Assembly (NCBI GenBank): GCA_003242085.1
Contig: QBML01000014.1
Location: forward strand, 184,941 to 248,940
Direction: 5' to 3'
Source of the DNA: Pseudanabaena frigida
Lineage (GTDB): Bacteria; Cyanobacteriota; Cyanobacteriia; Pseudanabaenales; Pseudanabaenaceae
Length of the DNA: 64,000 bases
Position numbers and translations under genes: made by a program. Positions within the stretch are counted from its first letter, which is position 1, and each line of letters begins with the position of its first letter. Below are positions 55,570 through 63,730 of this stretch, piece after piece. Under the pieces are notes generated by a model. The model ran no database searches. It saw nothing but the letters and a program-made list of their open reading frames with translations, and was not told the origin of the DNA.

Positions 55570-56843
55570 TATTTGCGTAATACAGGTTTTCCCGTAGCGA
55601 TCGCCTCTTCGACAATATCCGCCGCCATCTTCACCCCACCAGACTTTTGCATCGCTGCTTGCATTTTTTTGGCATTATCTCGATATTTTGATTCTGACAA
55701 AACAGTTTGAATAGCATTACGCAATTTGGGAACGGTAAGCTTTTTGACAGGAATTACTACACCCGTCCCCGTCCAAGCAATCCGCGCCGCAGTCCCTGGT
55801 TGATCGTTAGCGATCGGGATCGCAACCATTGGCACTCCATAGCTCAGGGATTCCAACGTAGTATTTAGTCCTGCATGAGTAATAGTGAGCTTTGCTTTTT
55901 GAAGAAGCTCTAATTGTGGTGCGTATTTAACAATTATGGGTTCAGCTTTAAAGGATGGCAAAGTTGCTGGATCGGCAGAATCACCAAGAGAAATTACTAA
56001 TTGCACATCTAAATCTTGACAAGCTTCTGCAATTTGGCTGAAGACTCCTAACAGGCGGTTTTGGATAGTTCCCATTGAAGCGTAAATTAGAGGCTTACCA
56101 TTCAATTTGTCATAGGGAAAATCAACATGAGCTCGGCTAGTGGGACTATGAAAAGAACCTGTAAAATGAAAATAATTTGGTAATTCCTGTCGGGGAAATT
56201 CAAATTCCACAGGTTGACGACAAATTTGAGCAATTTGAGAATTTGTATCGTTATAGTCTGTAAAAAGAGGCAAATTCCATGACTGACGATAACCATTGAT
56301 AGTCTCAGCAAGTGGTTTGACTAGGATATTCAGTAATTTATAGCCTAGTTTATTTCGTAGCCTAGCCCAAGGACTAAGTGAATAATTCCATCCAAAATTA
56401 AAGGGAGGAATAGATTCCTCTCGATTTAACATTAGAGTGCTGGTGACAGTAATAAATGGAATTCCTAAGAGTTCAGCTATACTAGAAGCACCGAAGGAAG
56501 CTTGATCGATAAGTAGAAAGTTAACTTTAGACCCTTGGACTACCTCTAAACATTCTTGCATCATAACCGCTATATCCTGTTGATAGAGATTGATCGCATA
56601 CCTCAATGCATTTATGCCACTTAATTCACCAAGTTGCACCAGAGATTTGGGTGTAAATCCTAAAGGACAAGTCTTTTCTGCATAAGCCCTAAAAGTCAAT
56701 CCTGCGGCTTCTGTTTTTGCCTTAGCATCCAAAAGACCAATTAAAGTTACTTGATGACCTCGCTTTTTTAGCTCACAACCAAGAGGTGTCATGGTGTTTA
56801 AATGACCTGTAGCAGGCACACAGATAATACCGATATGAGCCAT
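55569..56843 (-). CDS. GT1 glycosyltransferase (UDP-glycosyltransferase type)
   Basis: A 424-residue two-Rossmann-domain enzyme from the ATG at 56843. The N-terminal acceptor domain starts IGIICVPATGHLNTMTPLG. The C-terminal donor domain has IYASMGTIQN, VKYAPQLELLQKAKLTITHA, GLNTTLESLSYGVPMVAIP and NDQPGTAARI, the plant-like donor-binding signature in variant form. It resembles zeaxanthin or sterol glucosyltransferases; the acceptor is unknown, and a carotenoid is a plausible guess. The GT39 gene precedes it by 140 bases with a hairpin between. Confidence 0.85.
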   Translation of the reverse strand: MAHIGIICVPATGHLNTMTPLGCELKKRGHQVTLIGLLDAKAKTEAAGLTFRAYAEKTCPLGFTPKSLVQLGELSGINALRYAINLYQQDIAVMMQECLEVVQGSKVNFLLIDQASFGASSIAELLGIPFITVTSTLMLNREESIPPFNFGWNYSLSPWARLRNKLGYKLLNILVKPLAETINGYRQSWNLPLFTDYNDTNSQIAQICRQPVEFEFPRQELPNYFHFTGSFHSPTSRAHVDFPYDKLNGKPLIYASMGTIQNRLLGVFSQIAEACQDLDVQLVISLGDSADPATLPSFKAEPIIVKYAPQLELLQKAKLTITHAGLNTTLESLSYGVPMVAIPIANDQPGTAARIAWTGTGVVIPVKKLTVPKLRNAIQTVLSESKYRDNAKKMQAAMQKSGGVKMAADIVEEAIATGKPVLRK

Positions 56844-56883
56844 AAGTGTATTCAATTAATAACAAAACAAGCATAATATAGCG

Positions 56884-56915
56884 GTTTTCAAAGGAGTGCA
56901 TACTCCTTTGAAAAC
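56884..56915. repeat. Hairpin between GT39 and GT1 genes
   Basis: A perfect 14-bp stem GTTTTCAAAGGAGT with ACTCCTTTGAAAAC, loop GCAT. Confidence 0.65.
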
Positions 56916-56983
56916 AAAAAATCAATCTCAGTAAGGCTTTTGGGGTTTCATTTGCCGTAGATAAATAAAAACCGCTATTGCTT

Positions 56984-58459
56984 TTAGGGTTGGTAGTTTT
57001 TTCCGATCGCTATTTCATAGGTCTTTAAATACACCCCAAATCTAGCGATCGCCACTTTGCTGACTGGTTGCACCTGCTCAAAATGAGCGATCGCCTCATC
57101 AGTCAATGGATACCATAGATCGGAAATCAAGATTGCATTTTTACCTTGCTGTTTTGCCGCATTCTTCAAGTTCCAAATAGTAAATTGACTAATCCGTTTA
57201 GAAATTGCCGTCACATCAGGATTATGCATCCCATAGGCAAGGGCTGCCGCCGAGCGATAATCAGAAGTAATTATCAGTGGCTTTTCTGGCAAAGTATTAG
57301 CGATTTTTTGTACTTCTGCTGTAACTTCTTTCCATCCAAAAAGCATCTTACCATCTCGATCGGAATCTTGGCTAAAGAGAGCACTCACAGGAAATATACA
57401 AGAATTCCAAACAAATAGAGTAGTGAATAATAAACCAGCAACTTGTGCTCCATAGAAGATCTGTATACTTCTTCCCGAAAAATGAAAACGAGATTCGATA
57501 GCTAATGGCAATAATGGAAACAACAACAAGTAAGCATGAATATTCCAATAATAAAGGGCTGTGGAAACCAGAGAAATTACCATTAGCACAACTGTAGGAA
57601 CGGCAAATGTCCAAAATGCCACATGCCTATAAATAGTTTCCTGATGTGCTAGTTTCCCTTTAAAACCTCGCCATAGTAACCAAGCTACAAAGGGAGAAAG
57701 CATTAATAAAGAAATGCCTATAAAGCCTAAAGGCTCTAGTAACCGCATGATTAGTGTGCCACTATCAACACTGCGGTTTGCATAGAAACGGAAGGAGAGA
57801 AAATCGTTGCTATAGTTCCAATAGATCACAGGCAGAAAACAGATCGCTCCAATCCCCATACATATCCATAAGCGTATATCTCTAAATAGCTTTCTTAATT
57901 GCGAATGTGTAGCGATCGCCACTAGCAAACTCAAGGTCATCAAAAGAGAATTATATTTAGTAATATGGGCGAGGGACAAGGCGATCGCACTTCCATATAG
58001 TCGCCAGCTTGCACCTTTTCCATTAGCAAGATATTCATCGAAAAAGTGAATGCATAAATATGCACCGACAAGACTCAGAGCGATCGCTAAATGGTCATGC
58101 CATGCCAAGGACAACATAATGCTATACAAGGGCGATGCGAGAACTGCGAGAACCACCCACCAGATATAATGCTTGGCGCGATCGCCATAGAGATATTTGA
58201 GAATGGAGTAATAGGTATAGAAAAAGATGCCACTAGTAAATAGATTTAGCGATCGCAGCGTCAACAAAGATTTTCCAAACGAAGTGGTAATCCATCCCTG
58301 AAGCCAAGCCAGCAAAGGAGGATGGTCGTAATAAGAAAAATCTAAGTGTTGCCCCCATAACCAGTAATAAGCTTCATCAGGATTCGGTGGTGCGAAAAAC
58401 CAGAAACCACACCGCAATAGAATAAATAAAACCAAGCATACTGATAAATAAATAGACAT
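56984..58459 (-). CDS. ArnT-like glycosyltransferase family 39 membrane protein
   Basis: A 491-residue membrane protein from the ATG at 58459. The catalytic loop reads PPNPDEAYYWLWGQHLDFSYYDHPPLLA near residues 25-52, with its key acidic residues in PDEAYY and YYDHPP. About ten membrane segments follow, then a short soluble tail of about 120 residues. It is related to the GT39 protein at 53904 but diverged, so the two probably have different acceptors. The open frame extends to a TTG at 58489 inside a hairpin, which is not a credible start. It lies downstream of the RibD-like gene, 63 bases away on the same strand. Confidence 0.9.
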   Translation of the reverse strand: MSIYLSVCLVLFILLRCGFWFFAPPNPDEAYYWLWGQHLDFSYYDHPPLLAWLQGWITTSFGKSLLTLRSLNLFTSGIFFYTYYSILKYLYGDRAKHYIWWVVLAVLASPLYSIMLSLAWHDHLAIALSLVGAYLCIHFFDEYLANGKGASWRLYGSAIALSLAHITKYNSLLMTLSLLVAIATHSQLRKLFRDIRLWICMGIGAICFLPVIYWNYSNDFLSFRFYANRSVDSGTLIMRLLEPLGFIGISLLMLSPFVAWLLWRGFKGKLAHQETIYRHVAFWTFAVPTVVLMVISLVSTALYYWNIHAYLLLFPLLPLAIESRFHFSGRSIQIFYGAQVAGLLFTTLFVWNSCIFPVSALFSQDSDRDGKMLFGWKEVTAEVQKIANTLPEKPLIITSDYRSAAALAYGMHNPDVTAISKRISQFTIWNLKNAAKQQGKNAILISDLWYPLTDEAIAHFEQVQPVSKVAIARFGVYLKTYEIAIGKNYQP

Positions 58460-58465
58460 AACTAG

Positions 58466-58545
58466 TATGGCGCTTTGCGCTCTTACCAAAACCAGAATTA
58501 AGAGCGTTGCTTTGTAAAGCTATTATTCTGGTTTTGCATCAAATT
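58466..58545. repeat. Branched palindrome overlapping the end of the RibD-like gene
   Basis: CAAAACCAGAAT (58487-58498) pairs with ATTCTGGTTTTG (58525-58536), while the adjoining GCGCTCTTA and TAAGAGCG can pair across the first arm. The RibD-like stop codon at 58523-58525 and its last two or three codons lie within the structure. Confidence 0.6.
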
Positions 58546-59323
58546 GATAACGCAAAAACAATTCGGACTCGTGATGATATAGCGATCGCAATTTTAACTT
58601 GGATAAATCACCGCTACCCAAACCGTATCCTGCACCTGCGACAACAGTCATATTATCTATACCGCCGACTATATTTGGCGATAGCGTCAGAAACAATTCA
58701 TCAGCTAAGCCTTGCGAGATCAATGAATAATTAACGGCGGGACCACCTTCAACTAGGAGGCGCTTGACACCAAGCTGCTCAAATAGCATTTGGAGAACTT
58801 GTTTTAAATCAATTTGCCGATCCTGAGTGGGGAATCGAAAAATTTGGGCTTTCTCACTCAGCCAAGACTCAACTGAAGCATCTTCTCCAATTAACGCGAT
58901 GCGTAAATCTCTACCAGCATCCCAAAAACGATGTTCACTTGGCAAATTTCCAGAATTACTGATAACGATGCCAAGAGGCTGGGGCTTTGAAAAATTTTTT
59001 TGCCGTTCTGCTAATAACTCTGGTGGTACGGTCGGAATAAATTGATCTTGTCGCAAAGTTGTCCCACCAGCTATGACTGCATCAACTTGCGAGCGTAACC
59101 GTTTCATGAGTAGGCGATCGGGTAGCGAGCCAAAACCCTTAAGTTTGCCCTCATAGGTTGTGGCTTTACCGTCAACACTAGAGACCATATTGAAGAGAAT
59201 ATAAGGGCGTTTAGCTGTGCGCTCACCTAAATCATCTAGGTTAAATTCGACACCTTCGGTAGGAAAAGCTAGCTCTTCAAAGTTATAAATGCGATCGTGT
59301 GACGAAAAAAAGCTGTTATACAT
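58523..59323 (-). CDS. RibD C-terminal/dihydrofolate-reductase-family reductase
   Basis: A 266-residue soluble reductase. The family pattern includes RPYILFNMVSSVDGKATTYE, VDAVIAGGTTLRQD, a GIVISNSGNLP strand, and KRLLVEGGPAVNYSLISQGLADELFLTLSPNIVGG, whose LLVEGGP motif binds NADPH. Relatives reduce the riboflavin precursor pyrimidine (RibD type) or other heterocycles. No deaminase domain is attached, so it may be a stand-alone second-step enzyme or act on another substrate. GT39 follows on the same strand. Confidence 0.85.
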   Translation of the reverse strand: MYNSFFSSHDRIYNFEELAFPTEGVEFNLDDLGERTAKRPYILFNMVSSVDGKATTYEGKLKGFGSLPDRLLMKRLRSQVDAVIAGGTTLRQDQFIPTVPPELLAERQKNFSKPQPLGIVISNSGNLPSEHRFWDAGRDLRIALIGEDASVESWLSEKAQIFRFPTQDRQIDLKQVLQMLFEQLGVKRLLVEGGPAVNYSLISQGLADELFLTLSPNIVGGIDNMTVVAGAGYGLGSGDLSKLKLRSLYHHESELFLRYQFDAKPE

Positions 59324-59342
59324 AAGAATTAAGCCATTAATG

Positions 59343-59399
59343 AACCAAGAAAATTTTTGAGAGTGTTACTTAGCAACACTCTCAAAAATTTTCTTGGTT
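59343..59399. repeat. Long hairpin (25-bp perfect stem)
   Basis: Arms 59343-59367 and 59375-59399 are perfect complements, loop ACTTAGC. It lies 19 bases upstream of the RibD-like start. Confidence 0.75.
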
Positions 59400-59526
59400 A
59401 TAGTTTGAGCGTAAAGCATTGCAAAAACCAAATTTGAGTCGGATGGCAATACCTAAAGTTTCAAATTTGGGGATTTTAAGCAAAATCACTTTACTTAGTG
59501 AATTGCGCCTAATTTAAATACCTTTG

Positions 59527-59570
59527 GCTTCGACTTCGCTCAGTCAACTTTAACTGAGCGAAGTCGAAGC
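59527..59570. repeat. Palindromic repeat, family 2
   Basis: A perfect 18-bp stem GCTTCGACTTCGCTCAGT (59527-59544) with its complement at 59553-59570. Its arms match the copy at 35582 except for the base next to the loop. The rest of the 321-base gap holds nothing recognisable. Confidence 0.75.
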
Positions 59571-59644
59571 TATACAATTTGATGGTACATTTTTTCTCGG
59601 CAAGTGCCTGATTGACTTCACTTCTGGGAAAAATGCCTAAAGTA

Positions 59645-60211
59645 TTATTGTTTAACCAACTTTACAGGCTGACCATCAGCTTGTAATTCCTTGCCATCTG
59701 CGGACAAAGTATAGGGTTGTTTAGGAGGAGCTTGAGCTGGTTTATCACCATTAACTGACTCGACCTGAGAAACAACTTTGCCATCTTCAATCGTAATCTT
59801 TCCAGCAGTCTTAATTTCCTGCACTTCATCTTTTGTCGAAACTGCTTTGAGAGTGGCTTCAAAGGTACCTTCGGGTTTAATTGTCCATTTACCTGTAACA
59901 GACTTGACACCTTCTTTTTCAGCATCAGCTAAAACTTTAGGATCTAAAACAACTTTATATTCTCCAGCAACCTTATCAAGGCTAGCTGTGCTGGTACCTT
60001 TATCAGGAGCGGTGGATTCAGTAGGCTTTGCGGAAGGGGATGCAGAGGGAGATGCTGAGGCGGCAGTGGTAGGCTTGGCTGTTGCTGAGGGAGTTGCTGA
60101 GGTTTCAGGTGGTGCAGGTGGTTGCTGACAAGCTGATACGACTGACACGCAACTAACAGCGATCGCGACAAGAATACTCCGCTTTAGGGAATGGTTTAGT
60201 GATTTTTTCAC
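59645..60211 (-). CDS. Lipoprotein of unknown function
   Basis: A 188-residue lipoprotein with a lipobox VSAC (Cys28). A Pro/Ala/Ser/Thr-rich flexible linker (about 29-75) leads to a beta-rich domain of about 110 residues (GEYKVVLDPKVL, GKWTIKPEGTFEATLKAV, GKITIEDGKVVSQVES, YTLSADGKELQADG). The start is GTG at 60211. No named family is recognised. It is divergent from ycf4, 259 bases away; that gap has no obvious gene. Confidence 0.65.
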   Translation of the reverse strand: MKKSLNHSLKRSILVAIAVSCVSVVSACQQPPAPPETSATPSATAKPTTAASASPSASPSAKPTESTAPDKGTSTASLDKVAGEYKVVLDPKVLADAEKEGVKSVTGKWTIKPEGTFEATLKAVSTKDEVQEIKTAGKITIEDGKVVSQVESVNGDKPAQAPPKQPYTLSADGKELQADGQPVKLVKQ

Positions 60212-60470
60212 GATTAATTTGGAGATATAAGTAACAATAAGTAACAGGCTAGGGTTAAGCCTTGATGGGCTTGTATATGCAAGATGCTCTGCGAATTATT
60301 TCTTTGCAAATCCATTGCATCATAGCTTAGAACCTGTCGGATGTTGCGATCGCCAAATATCCTAGTAGGACAAAGTGCTGCGAGTGCTTCACTACTATTT
60401 GGCTAGAGGCTGCAAGCCGCTATATACTGTTTTTTCCACTTAGTAATTTTTTCAATATTAATTTCAACCG

Positions 60471-61028
60471 ATGGTAACTACAAAATCTCAATCCAATGTG
60501 CTGCGATATGACATTATCGGGTCACGACGCTTTAGTAACTATTGCTTTGCGGTTATTGTTGCCATAGGTGCATTAGGCTTCTCATTGGCAGGTCTATCCA
60601 GCTTCCTCAAAATCGACTTGTTACCACTTTCTGAGCCACTGCAACTAGAATTTTTACCTCAGGGATTAGCACTTTCTTTTTACGGCGTTGCAGGTACTTT
60701 ACTAGAAATATATCTGCTATACGTAATCGCAATCGATTACGGCAGTGGCTACAACGAGTTCGATCGCAACAGTGGCAAAGTGACGATTTTTCGACGCGGT
60801 CGCAGCAAGAACAAAAATATCGAGCTGACTTATAAGATCGCTGATGTGCAAGCGGTGCGTGTGGAAATTCGCAATGGTCTAAACCCAAAGCGAGCTTTAT
60901 ACTTGCGCGTAAAAGGTAAAGGCGATCTGCCGCTATCTGAAGTTGGACAACCAATCTCATTAACTTTACTTGAAGATCGAGCTGCAGAAATTGCGAAATT
61001 TTTGACCGTTCCACTCGAAGGTTTATAA
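60471..61028 (+). CDS. ycf4: Photosystem I assembly protein Ycf4
   Basis: A 185-residue thylakoid membrane protein with two helices (about 25-45 and 67-88), then a soluble domain with YNEFDRNSGKVTIFRRGRSKNKN and ALYLRVKGKGDLPL. Ycf4 is a scaffold in photosystem I assembly; length and motifs are standard. The cyclophilin gene follows 71 bases downstream and may be cotranscribed. Confidence 0.95.
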   Translation: MVTTKSQSNVLRYDIIGSRRFSNYCFAVIVAIGALGFSLAGLSSFLKIDLLPLSEPLQLEFLPQGLALSFYGVAGTLLEIYLLYVIAIDYGSGYNEFDRNSGKVTIFRRGRSKNKNIELTYKIADVQAVRVEIRNGLNPKRALYLRVKGKGDLPLSEVGQPISLTLLEDRAAEIAKFLTVPLEGL

Positions 61029-61099
61029 ATGAATTATGGGCGGCGCGTTGAGCCGCCTATAATTTTGAGAATAGAAATAGAAATCGTTAAGGAAAAAGA

Positions 61100-61855
61100 A
61101 TGTTGCGTTGGATTCTTAGTTGTTTTTTAGCAGTTAGCGTTTTGCTGACTAGTTGTTCAAATGGTGGCAGTGTTTCGGCAAGTTCTTCGCCCTCAACCAC
61201 CAGTCAATCACCTACAGCGATCGCTACTAAAGTTGCTGATGCAACACCTAAGCCTAGCTCTACCCCACAAGATCCTTTGCAAGCCGCTCTTGCCAAATTC
61301 GTCCAACTCAAAGGAACGGCAACCGTCGAATTAAAACTTAAATCTGGCACAGTCAAGATCGAGCTTGATGGCAACAATGCACCTGTAACCGCAGGCAATT
61401 TTGCTGATTTAGTCAAACGTGGACTCTATAACGGTTTGACTTTCCACCGAGTTGTTAAAGAACCAACTCCTTTTGTCGCTCAAGGCGGCGATCCACTCGG
61501 TAATGGTACGGGCAACTTTACCGATCCTGTAACATCACAGCCTCGATATATTCCTCTTGAAATTCTGCCCGATGGCGAAAAGCAGCCTGTTTATAGCGAA
61601 ATTTTACCGCCTACCCAAAAGCCTAAATTGCGTCATAACAAGGGGGCGATCGCAATGGCGAGGTCGCAGTCCCCAAATTCTGCTTCTTGTCAGTTTTATC
61701 TTGCCCTCGATGATATTTACTTTCTTGATGGTTCCTATGCCGTATTTGGCTATGTGACCGAAGGAATGGAGTTAGTCGAAAAAATCCAAGTCGGCGATCG
61801 GATTGAGTCAATCACGATTACTAAAGGCGAAGAAAATCTGAAGCAACCTGTATAA
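61100..61855 (+). CDS. Cyclophilin-type peptidyl-prolyl isomerase lipoprotein
   Basis: A 251-residue protein with a lipobox LLTSC (Cys19) and a Ser/Thr/Pro-rich linker (about 20-65). The cyclophilin domain (about 75-245) has VTAGNFADLVKRGLYNGLTF then HRVVKEPTPFVAQGGDP, IAMARSQSPNSASCQFYLAL and DGSYAVFGYV. The catalytic Arg in FHRVV and the QFYL residues are present. It acts in the periplasm or thylakoid lumen as a folding helper. AAGGAAAAAGA precedes the start. Confidence 0.93.
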   Translation: MLRWILSCFLAVSVLLTSCSNGGSVSASSSPSTTSQSPTAIATKVADATPKPSSTPQDPLQAALAKFVQLKGTATVELKLKSGTVKIELDGNNAPVTAGNFADLVKRGLYNGLTFHRVVKEPTPFVAQGGDPLGNGTGNFTDPVTSQPRYIPLEILPDGEKQPVYSEILPPTQKPKLRHNKGAIAMARSQSPNSASCQFYLALDDIYFLDGSYAVFGYVTEGMELVEKIQVGDRIESITITKGEENLKQPV

Positions 61856-61862
61856 CCTCAAT

Positions 61863-61894
61863 AAAAAAGAGCCTGCGTAAGCAGGCTCTTTTTT
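61863..61894. terminator. Bidirectional terminator between cyclophilin and small exported protein genes
   Basis: A perfect 14-bp stem AAAAAAGAGCCTGC with GCAGGCTCTTTTTT, loop GTAA. It starts 8 bases after the cyclophilin stop and reaches the stop of the opposite gene. Confidence 0.88.
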
Positions 61895-62264
61895 ATCTAA
61901 CGCGAATGATGCGTTGTTCGACAATGAAGCGATTACCTGAATTGTTATATGGATTATTGATGAAGCGATTACCTAAATCCACGTTATAGGGATTGTAGAC
62001 AGTAGATCGACGATTCCAATAATTGCCATAGTAAGAAGATGAGGGGTATGCCTCACGCACTATAACTGTGGAATTGACATTACGATTATAGCGATCGTAA
62101 TTATTTGGATAGACTTGCCGATAGACGTTAGAGCGATAGTAATCGTAATTTCTATAGGTTGGAGTCGAGCCAAATCTAAGATTGATCGATACATCAGCCA
62201 TCGCCGATCCCACAAACGAACTCATTGCTCCAAGTGCCGCGATCGCAGCAATTATCGCTTTCAT
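61893..62264 (-). CDS. Small exported Tyr/Asn/Arg-rich protein
   Basis: A 123-residue protein with a signal peptide (about 1-23, ending AMA). The mature part is very rich in Tyr, Asn and Arg (YRNYDYYRSNVYRQVYPNNY, NPYNVDLGNRFINNPYNNSG) and ends FIVEQRIIRVR. The segment GNRFI occurs twice. No family is recognised; a structural or surface role is possible. It is the next gene downstream of coaD on the same strand, 74 bases away. Confidence 0.65.
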   Translation of the reverse strand: MKAIIAAIAALGAMSSFVGSAMADVSINLRFGSTPTYRNYDYYRSNVYRQVYPNNYDRYNRNVNSTVIVREAYPSSSYYGNYWNRRSTVYNPYNVDLGNRFINNPYNNSGNRFIVEQRIIRVR

Positions 62265-62338
62265 AGGTTTAATTCTCCTTGAGGTTTACAAACACAACAT
62301 AGAGCCGTCTACCTTTACTTTAGCTCAATCAAAAAAAC

Positions 62339-62827
62339 TTAGGATTGTTGGAATTTTTGTCTCAAAGCGATCGCTACTTCTGCGGTGACAAGATGCTCGA
62401 TCTCTCCACCAAAACGAGAGATTTCCCGCACTACGCTACTACTCAAAAAACTATACTCATTGGATGTAGACAAAAAAACTGTCTCAATATCATTTGCCAA
62501 AGTTTTATTAGTATGTGCCATCTGCAATTCCATTTCAAAATCTGAAACAGCTCTAAGTCCTCGAATTAGAACTTTAGCTTGCTTGAGATGAGCATAAGTA
62601 ACAGTTAACCCTGTAAACGTATCAACATCAACGTTATCCAAGTGATTAGTTGCTTCGCGGATATGGTGCATCCGCTCTTCCATCGTAAATAGAGGCGTTT
62701 TGTTTGGATTTCGTAAGACAGCCACGATCACGCGATCGAATAGATGACTGCCACGTTTAATAATATCAAGATGTCCGAAGGTAATGGGATCGAAACTACC
62801 TGGATAAATGGCAATCAATGCGGTCAC
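62339..62827 (-). CDS. coaD: Pantetheine-phosphate adenylyltransferase
   Basis: A 162-residue enzyme of coenzyme A synthesis (4'-phosphopantetheine plus ATP to dephospho-CoA). The nucleotidyltransferase motif [19 protein letters not shown] has the T/HxGH-type residues, followed by [27 protein letters not shown] and [13 protein letters not shown]. The GTG at 62827 gives the normal length. The open frame runs up to an ATG at 62905, but that 26-residue extension is not expected for CoaD. Confidence 0.95.
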   Translation of the reverse strand: MTALIAIYPGSFDPITFGHLDIIKRGSHLFDRVIVAVLRNPNKTPLFTMEERMHHIREATNHLDNVDVDTFTGLTVTYAHLKQAKVLIRGLRAVSDFEMELQMAHTNKTLANDIETVFLSTSNEYSFLSSSVVREISRFGGEIEHLVTAEVAIALRQKFQQS

Positions 62828-62917
62828 CAACTCGCTACAAGTAGCGATTATATAGCGCCCTGCACTTAACCCCCAAATAAAAACGCGCACAGCAGCAGTG
62901 CCCATGATGAAAACAAC

Positions 62918-62970
62918 AAAAACGATTTATTGAAAGCCAGCCTAAAGCTGGCTTTCAATAAATCGTTTTT
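62918..62970. terminator. Long hairpin (24-bp perfect stem) between chorismate lyase and coaD
   Basis: Arms 62918-62941 and 62947-62970 are perfect complements, loop CTAAA. It follows the chorismate lyase gene on the minus strand by 27 bases and ends in an A/T run. Confidence 0.75.
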
Positions 62971-62997
62971 TGTAACATAAGCAGCGTGTTTTTATCT

Positions 62998-63639
62998 TTA
63001 TAAGCTACTTGAACCTAGATACTTGCCGATCGCAGGTGAATAAATTTCGTAGAGCATCGTAATTGGTTCGCCACCATGCCATAGCAAATAGTGTCGTCCC
63101 CAGTAAGTGTCAATCTCAGGATAGCCAAAGGCTTCAGCTAATTTAGGACAAGCCCCCTTATAAATGCCTTTGAGATCGCGATAAAGCTCGGTGTACTTTT
63201 GATTGAGACTGACCCAGATTGGCAAAGACGGATCTTTTAAATATTTTTGCATTGCTGCTTCTGACCACCAAGATGTTGCATGGGAAAAAATTTCGCCCGT
63301 TTGCTGCGATCGCAAAAAGATTTGGCGACGGATTCGTGGGGCGGCAATTAACGAAATATCCGATGGGGCATTATCATCATCGTCCCCAATATTAGTCATA
63401 GCAAGCACTTCAACTGAGATATCAGATTGGGTCAACAGTTGTAAATGTCTGGTTGGCGCTCCATCGCCCATCAAAAACATTTGCCAAGTAGGAGACAGTA
63501 GATTAAATGGTAAACCTTTACGGATATCATCTTCGCTACCTTGCCACATGGGTTCTTCGATGCGATTCCAAGCAGAAATTTTGCTCTTAGCAAGAGTTGA
63601 AGTAGGAATTTGAATGCTTTGAGGTGATGTGAGGGTCAT
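62998..63639 (-). CDS. Chorismate pyruvate-lyase family protein
   Basis: A 213-residue soluble protein of the UbiC-like family of cyanobacteria: LSPTWQMFLMGDGAPTRHLQ with the conserved GDGAPTRHL segment, RRQIFLRSQQTG with a substrate-binding Arg, and the late YWGRHYLLWHGGEPITMLYE then IYSP. It cleaves chorismate to 4-hydroxybenzoate and pyruvate, the first step of plastoquinone synthesis in cyanobacteria. coaD lies downstream beyond a hairpin. Confidence 0.9.
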   Translation of the reverse strand: MTLTSPQSIQIPTSTLAKSKISAWNRIEEPMWQGSEDDIRKGLPFNLLSPTWQMFLMGDGAPTRHLQLLTQSDISVEVLAMTNIGDDDDNAPSDISLIAAPRIRRQIFLRSQQTGEIFSHATSWWSEAAMQKYLKDPSLPIWVSLNQKYTELYRDLKGIYKGACPKLAEAFGYPEIDTYWGRHYLLWHGGEPITMLYEIYSPAIGKYLGSSSL

Positions 63640-63681
63640 ACAGGATTTCTCTTAACAATCCGTAATATATCCTCTATTGTA

Positions 63682-63730
63682 GTCTTAAACAAAAAGAAAC
63701 GCGTGTAGTGCATTTCTTTTTGTTTAAGAC
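63682..63730. terminator. Hairpin overlapping the stop codon of the partial gene
   Basis: A perfect 18-bp stem (63682-63699 with 63713-63730), loop of 13 bases. The stop codon of the gene at the right edge (63724-63726) lies within the second arm. Confidence 0.7.

Noticed and set aside
58460-58489. Upstream start of the GT39 gene at a TTG within the hairpin
   Set aside because: The start would lie inside an inverted repeat; the ATG at 58459 precedes the first membrane helix correctly.
62828-62905. 26-residue N-terminal extension of CoaD from an ATG at 62905
   Set aside because: CoaD normally begins a few residues before the YPGSFDP motif; the GTG at 62827 fits.
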